Below are positions 8,765 to 17,431 of a DNA stretch of 64,000 nucleotides, in pieces. Within the stretch, counting starts at the first letter, position 1. Each line of letters opens with the position of its first letter. The stretch is from contig NZ_CP114901.1 of the NCBI RefSeq assembly GCF_027497175.1, positions 3,534,001 through 3,598,000 of the forward strand, read 5' to 3'. The notes beneath the pieces were generated by a model. The model worked only from the letters and a program-made list of their open reading frames with translations. It had not been told where the DNA came from and ran no database searches. A program made the translations under genes and the position numbers. This DNA is from Verrucosispora sp. WMMD573. Its GTDB lineage: Bacteria > Actinomycetota > Actinomycetes > Mycobacteriales > Micromonosporaceae.

Positions 8765-9166
8765 ATGCCCGGGCGCGAAGTACTGCCCAGCACGCTGCGG
8801 CGCTCCCCGGAGAAGGCCCAGCGCACCTGGGAGAAGACACACGACTCTGCGGTCGAGACCTACGGCGAGGGCGAACGGGCGCACCGCACCGCGTTCGCCG
8901 CGGTGAAACACGAGTTCGAGAAGGTCGGCGACCACTGGGAACCGAAGGGCCGCAAGGGGCCCAGCGACCAGCAGGCCGCCGGCGGTGGGCCGGCGCGGCG
9001 GGCACCGACCGCCGGTGGAGTGGACGCGAACGCCGCCAAGGAACATCTCCTGCGGGTGGCCCGCGAACTGGACGTGTCGGGACGGTCGAGCATGACCAAG
9101 CCGGAACTGGTCAAGGCCATTCAGAAGGCCAACGACCGCCAGACCCGCAAGGCCCGCGGCGGCTGA
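8765..9166 (+). CDS. ChaB family protein with C-terminal Rho-N/SAP-like helix pair
   Basis: 133 residues. The N-terminal half, with LPSTLRRSPEKAQRTWEKTH and HRTAFAAVKHEFEKVGDHW, matches ChaB, once proposed as a regulator of cation transport. After a disordered link, residues about 92-125 (HLLRVARELDVSGRSSMTKP) resemble the Rho termination factor N-terminal/SAP-type helix pair, which often contacts nucleic acid. GGAGGAGG at 8751-8758 precedes the ATG at 8765. It is divergent from the YihY gene and followed by a hairpin. The actual role is unknown. Confidence 0.85.
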   Translation: MPGREVLPSTLRRSPEKAQRTWEKTHDSAVETYGEGERAHRTAFAAVKHEFEKVGDHWEPKGRKGPSDQQAAGGGPARRAPTAGGVDANAAKEHLLRVARELDVSGRSSMTKPELVKAIQKANDRQTRKARGG

Positions 9167-9194
9167 GCCGACGTTGCTCGACCCGCCAGGTGCG

Positions 9195-9213
9195 CGAGGG
9201 GTCGAGCCCCTCG
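9195..9213 (+). terminator. Short hairpin after chaB
   Basis: CGAGGGG at 9195-9201 pairs with CCCCTCG at 9207-9213 around TCGAG. It lies 29 bases after the chaB stop and before the convergent aldehyde dehydrogenase gene. Confidence 0.45.
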
Positions 9214-9282
9214 TTGGTCGGCGGCCCGGCCGGCGTACGCGTCGGACCGGGCCCGGCGGCACGTCCGGTCCGGCGCGCCGGA

Positions 9283-10728
9283 TCACCAGTGGCCGCCGCC
9301 GGGCGCCTGGATGTGTACCGCCTTGGTGGCGGTGAACTCGTCGAGCAGCTCCGGGCCGTAGCCGAAGCCCTGGCCACTGCCCCGGCGCGGGTGCGCGGCA
9401 CCGGCCGGCGCGCCGCCGAAGACCGCGTTGACCTTCACGGTCCCCACCGGCAGCTCCCGCCAGGCCCGCTGGGCGTGGCTCATCGACCCGGTCAGCACGG
9501 TCGCCGCCAGCCCGTACGGCGAGTCGGCCGCGCACCGCAGCGCCTCGGAGTACGAGTCGACCACCACCACGGCGGCGACCGGGCCGAACGTCTCCTCCCG
9601 GATCAACGCCATGTCGTGCCGGCAGCGGTCGACCACCGTGGCCGGGTAGAAGGCGCCCGGCCCCTCCGGCAGGGTGCCGCCGATGCGCAGCCGCGCGCCG
9701 TCGGCCACCGCCGCGATCACCTGCCCGTGGACCTGATCGCGATGGCGCCGGTCGACAAGTGGGCCGAGCTGGGTGTCCGGGTCCCGTCCCGGTCCGGCGC
9801 GCAGCGCGGCGGCCCGCTCTACCAGCGCGGCCACGAAATCCTCGGCGATGTCGCGGTGGGCGTAGATCCGCTCCACCGCGACGCAGATCTGCCCCGCGTT
9901 GGCGAAGGCGCCCAGGGCGGCCTCGCCGGCGGCCCAGCTCGGGTCGACATCGGCGTCGACGATCAGCGGGTCGCTGCCACCGTTCTCCAACAGCACCTTG
10001 GCGCCGGTGCCGGCCGCGGCCTCGGCAACCGCCCGGCCGGTGGCGCTGGACCCGACCTGGGCCACCATGTCCACCTCGGCGGCGGCCAACGCCGCGCCGG
10101 TCGTCGGACCGCCGCTGAGCAGCGACAGCACCCCGGCCGGCAGGGCGGCGTCGAAGGCGCGGGCCAGCAACCACCCGGTCGCGGGAGTGCGCTCGCTGGG
10201 TTTGTGCAGCACCACGTTGCCGGTGACCAGGGCCGCGCCGAGCAACCCGCACGACACGGCGACCGGGTCGTTCCACGGCGTGATGACCGCCACCACACCA
10301 CGCGGCTGCGGCGTCATGAAGTCGAGCGCGGCGGGGTCGCCGTGCAGGGTACGGCCGCCCCGGGCCGGCGCGAGTTCGGCGTACTGCCGCAGGGTGGCGA
10401 TGCCCGCCTCGACGCCGCCCCGGGCGTCGGCGAGCGGCTTGCCCATTTCCGCAGTGGTCGCCTGCGCCAGGTCGTCGGCGGCCTCGGCGACCGCGTCGGC
10501 GATCCGGTGCAGTGCCGCGGCCCGCTCCGCCGGGGCCGTCGCCGCCCACTCGGACGCCACTCCGCGCGCCGCCGCCACCGCCTTGTCGACCTCGTCGGTC
10601 GTGGCGATCGGGGCGCTGGTCACCGGGCCGCCGTCAGCCGGATCGTGCACCGTCAACTCGCCGGCCTCCCCGCCGGCACCCCAGACCCCACCGATGAGCT
10701 GCGTGACCGTGTACATGGCGCGCTGCAT
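9283..10728 (-). CDS. NAD(P)-dependent aldehyde dehydrogenase
   Basis: 481 residues, the usual length for the family. It oxidises an aldehyde to the acid with NAD(P)+ in the cytoplasm. The catalytic set is visible: Asn153 in TPWNDP, Lys176 in LHKPSE, Glu248 in LLENGGSDP, and the nucleophile Cys282 in NAGQICVAVERIY. The E-NGGSDP form differs from the common ELGGKSP and is closer to gamma-aminobutyraldehyde or succinate-semialdehyde-like members, but the substrate cannot be fixed. Two starts 12 bases apart (10728, 10716) are possible. The gene is divergent from the FAD oxidoreductase, with only 57 bases between them. Confidence 0.9.
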   Translation of the reverse strand: MQRAMYTVTQLIGGVWGAGGEAGELTVHDPADGGPVTSAPIATTDEVDKAVAAARGVASEWAATAPAERAAALHRIADAVAEAADDLAQATTAEMGKPLADARGGVEAGIATLRQYAELAPARGGRTLHGDPAALDFMTPQPRGVVAVITPWNDPVAVSCGLLGAALVTGNVVLHKPSERTPATGWLLARAFDAALPAGVLSLLSGGPTTGAALAAAEVDMVAQVGSSATGRAVAEAAAGTGAKVLLENGGSDPLIVDADVDPSWAAGEAALGAFANAGQICVAVERIYAHRDIAEDFVAALVERAAALRAGPGRDPDTQLGPLVDRRHRDQVHGQVIAAVADGARLRIGGTLPEGPGAFYPATVVDRCRHDMALIREETFGPVAAVVVVDSYSEALRCAADSPYGLAATVLTGSMSHAQRAWRELPVGTVKVNAVFGGAPAGAAHPRRGSGQGFGYGPELLDEFTATKAVHIQAPGGGHW

Positions 10729-10773
10729 GCCCGGGGTCGGACGTGGCAAACGTTTCGCCGCAACGACCCGGGG

Positions 10774-10779
10774 TAGCGT
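10774..10779 (+). promoter_or_regulatory. -10 box of a leaderless promoter (FAD oxidoreductase)
   Basis: TAGCGT followed by six bases and the ATG at 10786, inside the 57-base gap to the divergent aldehyde dehydrogenase gene. No Shine-Dalgarno sequence is visible. Confidence 0.5.
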
Positions 10780-10785
10780 CCACGG

Positions 10786-12399
10786 ATGATGTCGCCAGGC
10801 TCTCTCGGTGCCGAGCGGGCCGACGCAGTCGTCGTCGGTGCCGGACACAATGGCCTGGTCGCCGCCAACCTGCTGGCCGACGCGGGTTGGGACGTGTTGG
10901 TGCTGGAAGCCACCGGGGCACCCGGCGGGGCGGTGCGCTCGGCCGAGGTGACCGCGCCCGGCTACCTCAGCGACCTCTTCAGCTCGTTCTACCCGATCGG
11001 TTACGCCTCGCCGGTGCTGCGCGGGCTCGACCTGACCCGGTACGGGCTCGCCTGGCGGCACGCCCCTGACGTGCTGGCCCACCTGTTTCCCGATGACCGG
11101 GCTGCCGTGCTCAACCGGGATCCGGCCGTCACGGCGGCATCGCTGGAGACCTTCGCTCCCGGCGACGGTGCGCGCTGGTTGACCGCGTACGAGCAGTGGC
11201 AGCAGGTCGCCGAGCCGATGCTGGAGCTGATCACCACTCCGTTTCCGCCGGTACGCGGCGGCGTCGGCCTGCTACGCCGGCTGCGGGTCGGCGGTGCGCT
11301 GCGGCTGGCCCGGCGGCTGGTGTTGCCGGCGAGCCGGCTCGGTGCGGAACTGTTCGCCGGTGCCGGCGGGCCGGCGTTGCTGGCGGGTTGCGCCCTGCAC
11401 ACCGACCTGTCCACCGAGGAGGCCGGCTCCGGTGTCTACGGCTGGCTGCTCGTCATGCTCGGCCAGCAGGTCGGCTGGCCGGTCCCGGCCGGCGGCGCGC
11501 AGAAGATCACCGACGCGTTGGTGGCCCGGTTGACCGAGCGGGGCGGCCGGATTGCCTACGGTGCCCGGGTGGACCGGGTCCTGGTCGCCCGAGGTCGGGC
11601 GGTGGGCGTCCGCACCGTCGGCGGCACCAACTGGCGGGCCCGTCGGGCGGTGCTCGCCGACGTGCCCGCGCCCGCGCTGTACCTGGATCTGGTCGGCCCC
11701 ACCGTGCTGCCCCCGCGCCTGGTGGCCGACCTGGAACACTTCCGTTGGGACGGGTCCACGCTGAAGGTGGACTGGGCGCTGTCCGCCCCGATGCCCTGGA
11801 CGAACCGTCGCCTGTCCACCGTCGGCACGGTGCACCTGGGCGCGGATCTCAACGGGCTGACCGGCTACGCCGCCCGGCTGGCCCTGGGCGAGCTGCCACC
11901 GGATCCGTTCCTGCTGGTGGGGCAGATGTCGGTGGCGGACCCGAGTCACTCGCCGACGGGCACCGAGTCGCTCTGGTCGTACACGCACCTGCCGTTTCGT
12001 CGGCACTGGCGGGCCGACGACGTCATCGCGCACGTCGAGCGGATGGAGACGGTGCTGGAGGCCGCCGCCCCCGGGTTCCGCAGCCTGGTGGTGGGCCGGC
12101 ACGTGGCCGGCCCGGCCGAGCTGGAGGAGGCCAACCCCAGTCTGGTCGGCGGCGCGCTGGGCGGCGGCACCGCCGCCCCTTACCAGCAGCTGTTCCTGCG
12201 GCCGGTGCCCGGGCTCGGTCGCGCCGACACTCCGGTGGACCGGCTCTTCCTGGCCAGCGCGTCGGCACACCCGGGCGGCGGGGTGCACGGCGCACCCGGC
12301 GCGAACGCAGCCCGAGCCGCCCTGGCTCGCGACCGGGCGCTCACCGGTGGGGTGTATCAACGGGCGATCGCCACCGCGCACCGGGCCGTCTACGCCTGA
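10786..12399 (+). CDS. Phytoene desaturase/carotenoid isomerase-like FAD oxidoreductase
   Basis: 537 residues. An N-terminal Rossmann FAD motif (GAGHNG at 18-23, then LEATGAPGGAVRS) and the end HPGGGVHGAPGANAARAAL match the COG1233 group of carotenoid desaturase and isomerase-like flavoproteins. Length fits the family. No other carotenoid genes (crtB, crtE, crtY) are nearby, so a role on another polyene or lipid is as likely. A second ATG directly follows the first. The promoter appears to be leaderless. The gene is divergent from the aldehyde dehydrogenase and convergent with the mannose synthase, 16 bases away. Confidence 0.85.
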   Translation: MMSPGSLGAERADAVVVGAGHNGLVAANLLADAGWDVLVLEATGAPGGAVRSAEVTAPGYLSDLFSSFYPIGYASPVLRGLDLTRYGLAWRHAPDVLAHLFPDDRAAVLNRDPAVTAASLETFAPGDGARWLTAYEQWQQVAEPMLELITTPFPPVRGGVGLLRRLRVGGALRLARRLVLPASRLGAELFAGAGGPALLAGCALHTDLSTEEAGSGVYGWLLVMLGQQVGWPVPAGGAQKITDALVARLTERGGRIAYGARVDRVLVARGRAVGVRTVGGTNWRARRAVLADVPAPALYLDLVGPTVLPPRLVADLEHFRWDGSTLKVDWALSAPMPWTNRRLSTVGTVHLGADLNGLTGYAARLALGELPPDPFLLVGQMSVADPSHSPTGTESLWSYTHLPFRRHWRADDVIAHVERMETVLEAAAPGFRSLVVGRHVAGPAELEEANPSLVGGALGGGTAAPYQQLFLRPVPGLGRADTPVDRLFLASASAHPGGGVHGAPGANAARAALARDRALTGGVYQRAIATAHRAVYA

Positions 12400-12415
12400 G
12401 CGCCGCGCCGAGCGG

Positions 12416-13183
12416 TCAGGGCTCGATGTTGCGGTGCCGGGTACGGAGCTTGAACGGCATCAGAGCGCTTTCGATCTTGGTGGCGGTGGTCATCTTCGAG
12501 GCGCCGTCACGCCGCTCCTCGAACCGGATCGGCACCTCCAGGATGGTGTGCCCCAGCTTGGTGGCCAGGTAGTGCATCTCCACCTGGAAGCTGTAGCCGT
12601 TGGACTGCACCCGCTCCAGCCCGATGTCGCGCAGCGCGTCGGCCCGCCAGATCTTGAAACCGGCGGTGAGGTCGCGGATCCGTACCCGCAGCAGCGTGTG
12701 CACGTACAGGTTCGCCCAGCCACTGAGCGCCCGCCGGTACAGCGGCCAGTTCTCGTCCAGCTCTCCGCCGGGCACGTAGCGTGACCCGATGACCACGCCG
12801 GCCTGAGTGGACAGCAGCGCGCCGAGCATGCCCGGCAGCGCCTCCGGCGGGTGAGACAGGTCGGCGTCCATCTGGGCCACGTACTCGGCGCCGCCGTCGA
12901 GGGCCCGGCTGATCCCGTCCACGTACGCCCGGCCCAGACCCTCCTTGCCCGGCCGGTGCACGACCTGCACGCGTTCCGGATGCTCTATGGCGAGCTTGTC
13001 CGCGACCTCGCCCGTGCCGTCGGGGGAGTTGTCGTCGGCGACCAGCACCTTCAGGCCGGGCAGTGGCAGCGCGAGGAGACGCTCGACCAGCACCGGCAGG
13101 TTGCCGGCCTCGTTGTAGGTCGGGACCACGACGGTCAGGCGCACGTCCCGCCACGGCGAGGGCAACTGGACGGGTTCGATCAT
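12416..13183 (-). CDS. Polyprenol-phosphate mannose synthase (GT2, Ppm1/DPM1-like)
   Basis: 255 residues. It transfers mannose from GDP-mannose to polyprenyl phosphate, giving the lipid donor for later mannosylation outside the membrane. Visible GT2 features are VVVPTYNEAGNLP at the N-terminus, DDNSPDGT, the metal-binding QMDADLSHPPE, and the family end VPIRFEERRDGASKM. There is no C-terminal membrane region, unlike some fused Ppm1 proteins. The ATG at 13183 is chosen because GAGG sits 9 bases upstream; the ATG at 13192 would abut it. It faces away from the heptose operon. Its product could feed PIM or lipoglycan synthesis, which also starts in this window. Confidence 0.9.
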   Translation of the reverse strand: MIEPVQLPSPWRDVRLTVVVPTYNEAGNLPVLVERLLALPLPGLKVLVADDNSPDGTGEVADKLAIEHPERVQVVHRPGKEGLGRAYVDGISRALDGGAEYVAQMDADLSHPPEALPGMLGALLSTQAGVVIGSRYVPGGELDENWPLYRRALSGWANLYVHTLLRVRIRDLTAGFKIWRADALRDIGLERVQSNGYSFQVEMHYLATKLGHTILEVPIRFEERRDGASKMTTATKIESALMPFKLRTRHRNIEP

Positions 13184-13554
13184 GGGGGACATCCTCGGTC
13201 TGCGGACAGGGTCACCCGTGAGCGTAGCCACTTGTCCCTTCCGGGGTGAAATGGCTCCCCGACGCCGTGCCCCGCGATCAGTCCGGTTCCTTCAGCCCGG
13301 CGGGACGACGCGACCGCCCTCGGTACCCGACGCGTGGCCTCGGCTGACGAGGTGGCCGGGTTAGCTTCTCGGTGACCGCGGGTAAGGCCAACCGCGGGCG
13401 GCCGTGCGGGTGCCGTCGGCGCGCGGTGTCCTCGGCCGCGTCGCGGGTGACGTTTACTCATCGGGGCGGCGGGAACCCGCCGCCCGTGCGACAGGACCAT
13501 GGGGAGCCGGATCACCGCAGGTCAGCAGGGTTGCTGGCCGGAGCCGGCCGGACC
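13184..13554. other. 371-bp divergent intergenic region upstream of the heptose operon
   Basis: No convincing gene is present. A minus-strand TACGCT at 13221-13226 could be the -10 box of the mannose synthase gene, giving a leader of about 30 bases. A perfect hairpin, GGGCGGCGGG at 13464-13473 with its complement at 13476-13485, lies 70 bases before the first heptose gene. It could be a leader structure or a terminator of unrelated transcription. I could not identify a clear plus-strand -35/-10 pair. Confidence 0.4.
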
Positions 13555-15255
13555 ATGTCCCGCCCGGCCCTGTTCGACGCGGTCCTGCTCGACCGCGACG
13601 GCACCCTGGTCGAGGACGTGCCGTACAACTCGGATCCGGACAAGGTGCGCCCGATGCCGGGTGCCCGCGCGGCCTTGGACCGGCTGCGGGCGGCCGGACT
13701 GAAGCTCGCGGTGGTGACCAACCAGTCCGGGCTGGCCCGGGGGCTGTTCACCGAACGGCAGTTGCACCTCGTGCACCGCCGGATCGAGGCGCTGCTCGGC
13801 CCGTTCGACTCCTGGCAGGTGTGTCCCCATGACGACGGGGACGGCTGCGCGTGTCGCAAGCCGAGGCCGGGCCTGGTGCACGCGGCAGCCCGGGCGCTCG
13901 GCACCGTACCTGCCCGCTGCGCCCTGATCGGTGACATCGGCCGCGACGTCACGGCGGCCCTGGCCGCCGGTGCGGCCGGCGTGCTGGTTCCGACGCCGGT
14001 GACCCGCGCCGAGGAGGTGGCGGCGGCCCCGTGGGTGGCCGCGGACCTGGCCACGGCCGTCACGGAGATCCTTCGACGCCAGGCGGCACTGAACCCGGTG
14101 GAGCCGATGTCGGGTACGGAGCACCGGTCCGGCGCCACGGGCGTCCGGCGAGCCGGCGTGGGACGCCGAGGTGGCGGTCGCACGGTGCTGGTGGTGCGGT
14201 CGGACTCGGCGGGGGACGTGCTGGTGACCGGACCGGGCATCCGGGCGGTCGCCACCGGAGCCGAGCGGGTGGTGCTGCTCTGCGGGCCCCGTGGGCGGGC
14301 CGCCGCCGACCTGCTGCCCGGCGTCGACGAGGTGATCGAGCACCGGTTGCCCTGGATCGACCCGGCCCCCGCGCCGGTGGACCCGCAGGAGATGGCCACT
14401 CTGGTCGGCCGGCTGGCGGCGGTGGCCGCCGACGAGGCGGTCATCTTCACCTCGTTTCACCAGTCGCCGTTGCCCTTGGCGCTGCTGCTGCGGATGGCAG
14501 GGGTGACCCGGATCGCGGCGATCAGCGACGACTACCCGGGCAGCCTGCTGGACGTGCGGCACCGGGTGCCGGTCGGCGTGCCGGAGGCGGAGCGGGCCCT
14601 CTCCCTGGCCGCCGCCGCCGGTTACCCGCTCGGTGAGGACGACGAACCGCGCCTGCGGCTGCGGCCGGTTCCGCCGCGACCCGAGGCCGGCGACCCGGGT
14701 TACGTGGTGCTGCATCCCGGCTCGGCGGCGCCGGCCCGGGGCTGCCCGCCCGAGCTGGCCGAACGGATCGCCGACGAACTGAGCGCCGCCGGGTACCGGG
14801 TGGTGGTGACCGGCGGTCCAGCAGAGCGGGAGCTGACCGCGCGGGTCGCCGGCCGGCACGGCCGGGACCTCGGTGGCCGCACCGGGTTGGCCGAGCTGGC
14901 CGGGATCGTGGCCGGGGCCGGCGCGGTGGTGGTCGGCAACACCGGGCCGGCGCACCTGGCCGCCGCGTACGGCGTGCCGGTGGTCAGCCTCTTCGCCCCA
15001 ACAGTCCCCTTCGGACAGTGGGGGCCGTGGCGGGTGCCGACGGTACGCCTCGGCGACGCCACCGCCGCCTGTCGCGACACCCGGGCCGCCCGGTGTCCGG
15101 TACCCGGACATCCCTGCCTCAGCGACATAGAGCCGGACGCCGTGCTCGACGCGCTGCGGCTGCTCGGCGTAACGCCGGACCGGGTGGCCACCGGTCCGGC
15201 CGGACCCCGGGCGGCACCCGAGGTGGCCACCGTCGGCGGTGGGGGCGGCCGATGA
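13555..15255 (+). CDS. Fusion: heptose-bisphosphate phosphatase (GmhB-like HAD) plus GT9 heptosyltransferase
   Basis: 566 residues in two domains. Residues 1-175 are a HAD phosphatase of the GmhB/HisB type, which removes the C1 phosphate from heptose 1,7-bisphosphate: DRDGT at 13-17 holds the nucleophile Asp, VVTNQSG follows, the zinc site is CPHDDGDGCACRKP (Cys90, His92, Cys98, Cys100), and GDIGRD is at 126-131. After a disordered, basic linker, residues about 209-545 form a GT9 domain (RSDSAGDVLVTGPG, LHPGSAAPARG, VGNTGPAHLAAAYGVPVVSL), the heptosyltransferase fold. The start at 13555 is chosen because the HAD domain begins right after it. It overlaps the next gene by ATGA at 15252-15255. 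Acceptor unknown. Confidence 0.85.
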   Translation: MSRPALFDAVLLDRDGTLVEDVPYNSDPDKVRPMPGARAALDRLRAAGLKLAVVTNQSGLARGLFTERQLHLVHRRIEALLGPFDSWQVCPHDDGDGCACRKPRPGLVHAAARALGTVPARCALIGDIGRDVTAALAAGAAGVLVPTPVTRAEEVAAAPWVAADLATAVTEILRRQAALNPVEPMSGTEHRSGATGVRRAGVGRRGGGRTVLVVRSDSAGDVLVTGPGIRAVATGAERVVLLCGPRGRAAADLLPGVDEVIEHRLPWIDPAPAPVDPQEMATLVGRLAAVAADEAVIFTSFHQSPLPLALLLRMAGVTRIAAISDDYPGSLLDVRHRVPVGVPEAERALSLAAAAGYPLGEDDEPRLRLRPVPPRPEAGDPGYVVLHPGSAAPARGCPPELAERIADELSAAGYRVVVTGGPAERELTARVAGRHGRDLGGRTGLAELAGIVAGAGAVVVGNTGPAHLAAAYGVPVVSLFAPTVPFGQWGPWRVPTVRLGDATAACRDTRAARCPVPGHPCLSDIEPDAVLDALRLLGVTPDRVATGPAGPRAAPEVATVGGGGGR

Positions 15256-16223
15256 ACATCCTGCTCTGGCACGTGCACGGTTCCTGGACCACCTCGTTCG
15301 TGCACGGCAAGCACCGCTACCTGATCCCGGCCACCCCGGACCGGGGACCGTACGGGCTGGGCCGCGCCCGGACGTACACCTGGCCGGAGAGCGCCGCGGA
15401 GGTGAGCCCGGAGCAACTGCGCACCGCGGACGTCGACCTGGTGATCCTGCAACGTCCGGAGGAGATCGAGCTGGCCGAGCAGTGGCTCGGCCGCCGGCCC
15501 GGCCGGGACCTGCCGGCCGTCTACGTGGAGCACAACACGCCGAAGGACGGCCAGGTCCCCAACAGCCGTCACCCGATGGCCGACCGGGACGACCTGCTCG
15601 TCGCCCACGTGACCGCCTTCAACGAGCTGTTCTGGGACACCGGCACCACCCGCACCACTGTCGTCGACCACGGCATCGTGGCGCCCACGACGGCCTGGAC
15701 CGGCGAACTCGACCGGCTGGCCGTCGTGATCAACGAACCGGTGCGCCGGTGGCGGGTCACCGGCACCGACCTGCTGCCCCGGTTCGCCGAGATCGCCCCG
15801 CTGGACGTCTTCGGCATGAAGGTCGCCGGGCTGGCCGAGCACCTCGGTCTGCCGGCCGACCGGTTGACCAGCCACGACGACGTGCCGCAGCACCGGATGC
15901 ACGCCGAGTTGGCGCGCCGCCGGGCGTACCTGCACCTGTGCCGGTGGACGTCGCTGGGGCTGAGCCTGATCGAGGCGATGACGATGGGCATGCCGGTGGT
16001 GGCGCTGGCCACCACCGAGGCGGTGATGGCGGTGCCACCGGGCGGCAACGCCCTCTCCACCCGGGTCGAGGCCCTGCTGACGGCCGCCGCCCGCTTCGTC
16101 GCCGAACCGCAGCGGGCGCGCGAGGCCGGCGCCGAGGCCCGCGCCGCCGCTCGTGAACGTTACGGGCTCGACCGTTTCCTCACCGACTGGGACCGGCTGC
16201 TGGAGGAGGAAGTATGCGGATAG
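15252..16223 (+). CDS. GT-B glycosyltransferase, group 1-like
   Basis: 323 residues, soluble. The N-terminus (MNILLWHVHGSWTTSFVHG) and the donor-site segment TSLGLSLIEAMTMGMPVVAL, with the EX7-type pattern, point to a GT4-like retaining glycosyltransferase, although the protein is shorter than typical 380-residue members. VEHNTPKDGQVPNSRHP in the middle is distinctive. It probably transfers a nucleotide sugar, possibly the heptose made by this operon, to a cell-surface acceptor; that is inference from context. It starts in the ATGA overlap with the fusion gene and overlaps the next gene by 10 bases, so translation is coupled. Confidence 0.8.
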   Translation: MNILLWHVHGSWTTSFVHGKHRYLIPATPDRGPYGLGRARTYTWPESAAEVSPEQLRTADVDLVILQRPEEIELAEQWLGRRPGRDLPAVYVEHNTPKDGQVPNSRHPMADRDDLLVAHVTAFNELFWDTGTTRTTVVDHGIVAPTTAWTGELDRLAVVINEPVRRWRVTGTDLLPRFAEIAPLDVFGMKVAGLAEHLGLPADRLTSHDDVPQHRMHAELARRRAYLHLCRWTSLGLSLIEAMTMGMPVVALATTEAVMAVPPGGNALSTRVEALLTAAARFVAEPQRAREAGAEARAAARERYGLDRFLTDWDRLLEEEVCG

Positions 16224-17431
16224 CGATGATCTCGGAGCACGCCAGCCCGCTCGCCATCCTGGGCGGCGAGGATGCCGGTGGCCAGAACACGCACGTCGCG
16301 GAACTCTCCGCCGCGCTCGCCGCCGCCGGGCACGACGTGCGGGTCTACACCCGCCGCGACGCGGTCGACCTACCGGTGACCGTACGCAGCCCGGACGGCT
16401 ACGACGTGGTGCACGTGCCGGCCGGGCCGGCCGAGCCGGTGGCGAAGGACGCCCTGCTGCCGCACATGCGCCCGTTCGGCGCGTGGCTGATCGACCGCTG
16501 GCGGGGCGGGGACTGGACCCCCGAGGTGATCCATGCACACTTCTGGATGAGTGGGCTGGCCGCGCTGGAGGCCGGCCGGCAGACCGGGGTGCCGGTGGTG
16601 CAGACGTACCACGCGCTCGGCACGGTGAAGCGTCGCTACCAGGGTGTGCAGGACACCAGCCCGGCCCGGCGGATCGGCTACGAACGCCAGCTGGGCTGTT
16701 CGGTCGACCGGGTGATCGCCCAGTGCCGCGACGAGGTCGGTGAGCTGGTCCGGATGGGGGTGCCACGCACGGCGATGACGGTGATCCCGTCCGGTGTCAA
16801 CCTCGCCACCTTCGCCCCGCTGGGGCCGGCCACCGAGCGGGAGCCCGGGCGGGCCCGGATCCTCACCGTGGGTCGGTTGGTGGAGCGCAAGGGCTTCCAG
16901 ACGGTGGTACGGGCGATGGCGCACGTGCCCGAGGCCGAGTGCGTGGTGGTCGGCGGTCCACCGGCCGGCCTGCTGGAAACTGACCCGTACGCCCGGCGGT
17001 TGCGGGCCCTCGCCGGCAGTTGTGGCGTCGCCGACCGGGTCCGCCTGGTCGGTGCGGTGCCCCGGGAGGAGATGGGCCGCTGGTACCGCTCGGCGGACAT
17101 CCTGGTCGCCGCGCCCTGGTACGAGCCGTTCGGGCTGACCCCGCTGGAGGCGATGGCGTGCGGGGTGCCGGTGGTGGCCACCTCCGTCGGTGGCCTGCGA
17201 GACACGGTGGTCGACGGCGTCACCGGGGACCTGGTGCCGGCGCGCGACCCGCGCGCGCTCGGGGAGGCGCTGCGGGCGCTGCTCGACGACCGGATCCGCC
17301 GGTTCGCCTATGCGGGCGCGGCGCGGGCCCGGGCCCGCCGGCACTACTCGTGGGCGGTCACCGCGCAGCGCCTCGCCGAGGTCTACGACGAGGTGGCCGC
17401 GGTGCACCGACCGACCCGGGTGGTGGCCTGA
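16214..17431 (+). CDS. GT4 glycosyltransferase (MshA-like)
   Basis: 405 residues. It has the classic GT4 layout: IAMISEHASPLA and a glycine-rich GGEDAGGQNTHVAELSAAL near the start, HAHFWMSG in the middle, TVGRLVERKGFQTVV opening the second Rossmann domain, and the donor-binding WYEPFGLTPLEAMACGVPVV near residue 300. The start resembles MshA and sucrose-phosphate-synthase-like enzymes (GGQ-V loop), but the operon context favours a surface glycan role. GGAGGAAGT at 16203-16211 precedes the ATG. Its TGA overlaps the ATG of gmhA (TGATG at 17429-17433). Confidence 0.85.
   Translation: MRIAMISEHASPLAILGGEDAGGQNTHVAELSAALAAAGHDVRVYTRRDAVDLPVTVRSPDGYDVVHVPAGPAEPVAKDALLPHMRPFGAWLIDRWRGGDWTPEVIHAHFWMSGLAALEAGRQTGVPVVQTYHALGTVKRRYQGVQDTSPARRIGYERQLGCSVDRVIAQCRDEVGELVRMGVPRTAMTVIPSGVNLATFAPLGPATEREPGRARILTVGRLVERKGFQTVVRAMAHVPEAECVVVGGPPAGLLETDPYARRLRALAGSCGVADRVRLVGAVPREEMGRWYRSADILVAAPWYEPFGLTPLEAMACGVPVVATSVGGLRDTVVDGVTGDLVPARDPRALGEALRALLDDRIRRFAYAGAARARARRHYSWAVTAQRLAEVYDEVAAVHRPTRVVA

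Noticed and set aside
9190..10776. A 528-codon plus-strand frame over the aldehyde dehydrogenase
   Set aside because: Composition is G/R/H-rich with no domain, while the minus strand carries complete aldehyde dehydrogenase motifs.
16214..17431. MshA of mycothiol synthesis
   Set aside because: The GGQ loop resembles MshA, but the gene is embedded and coupled in the heptose operon, so only a GT4 call is given.
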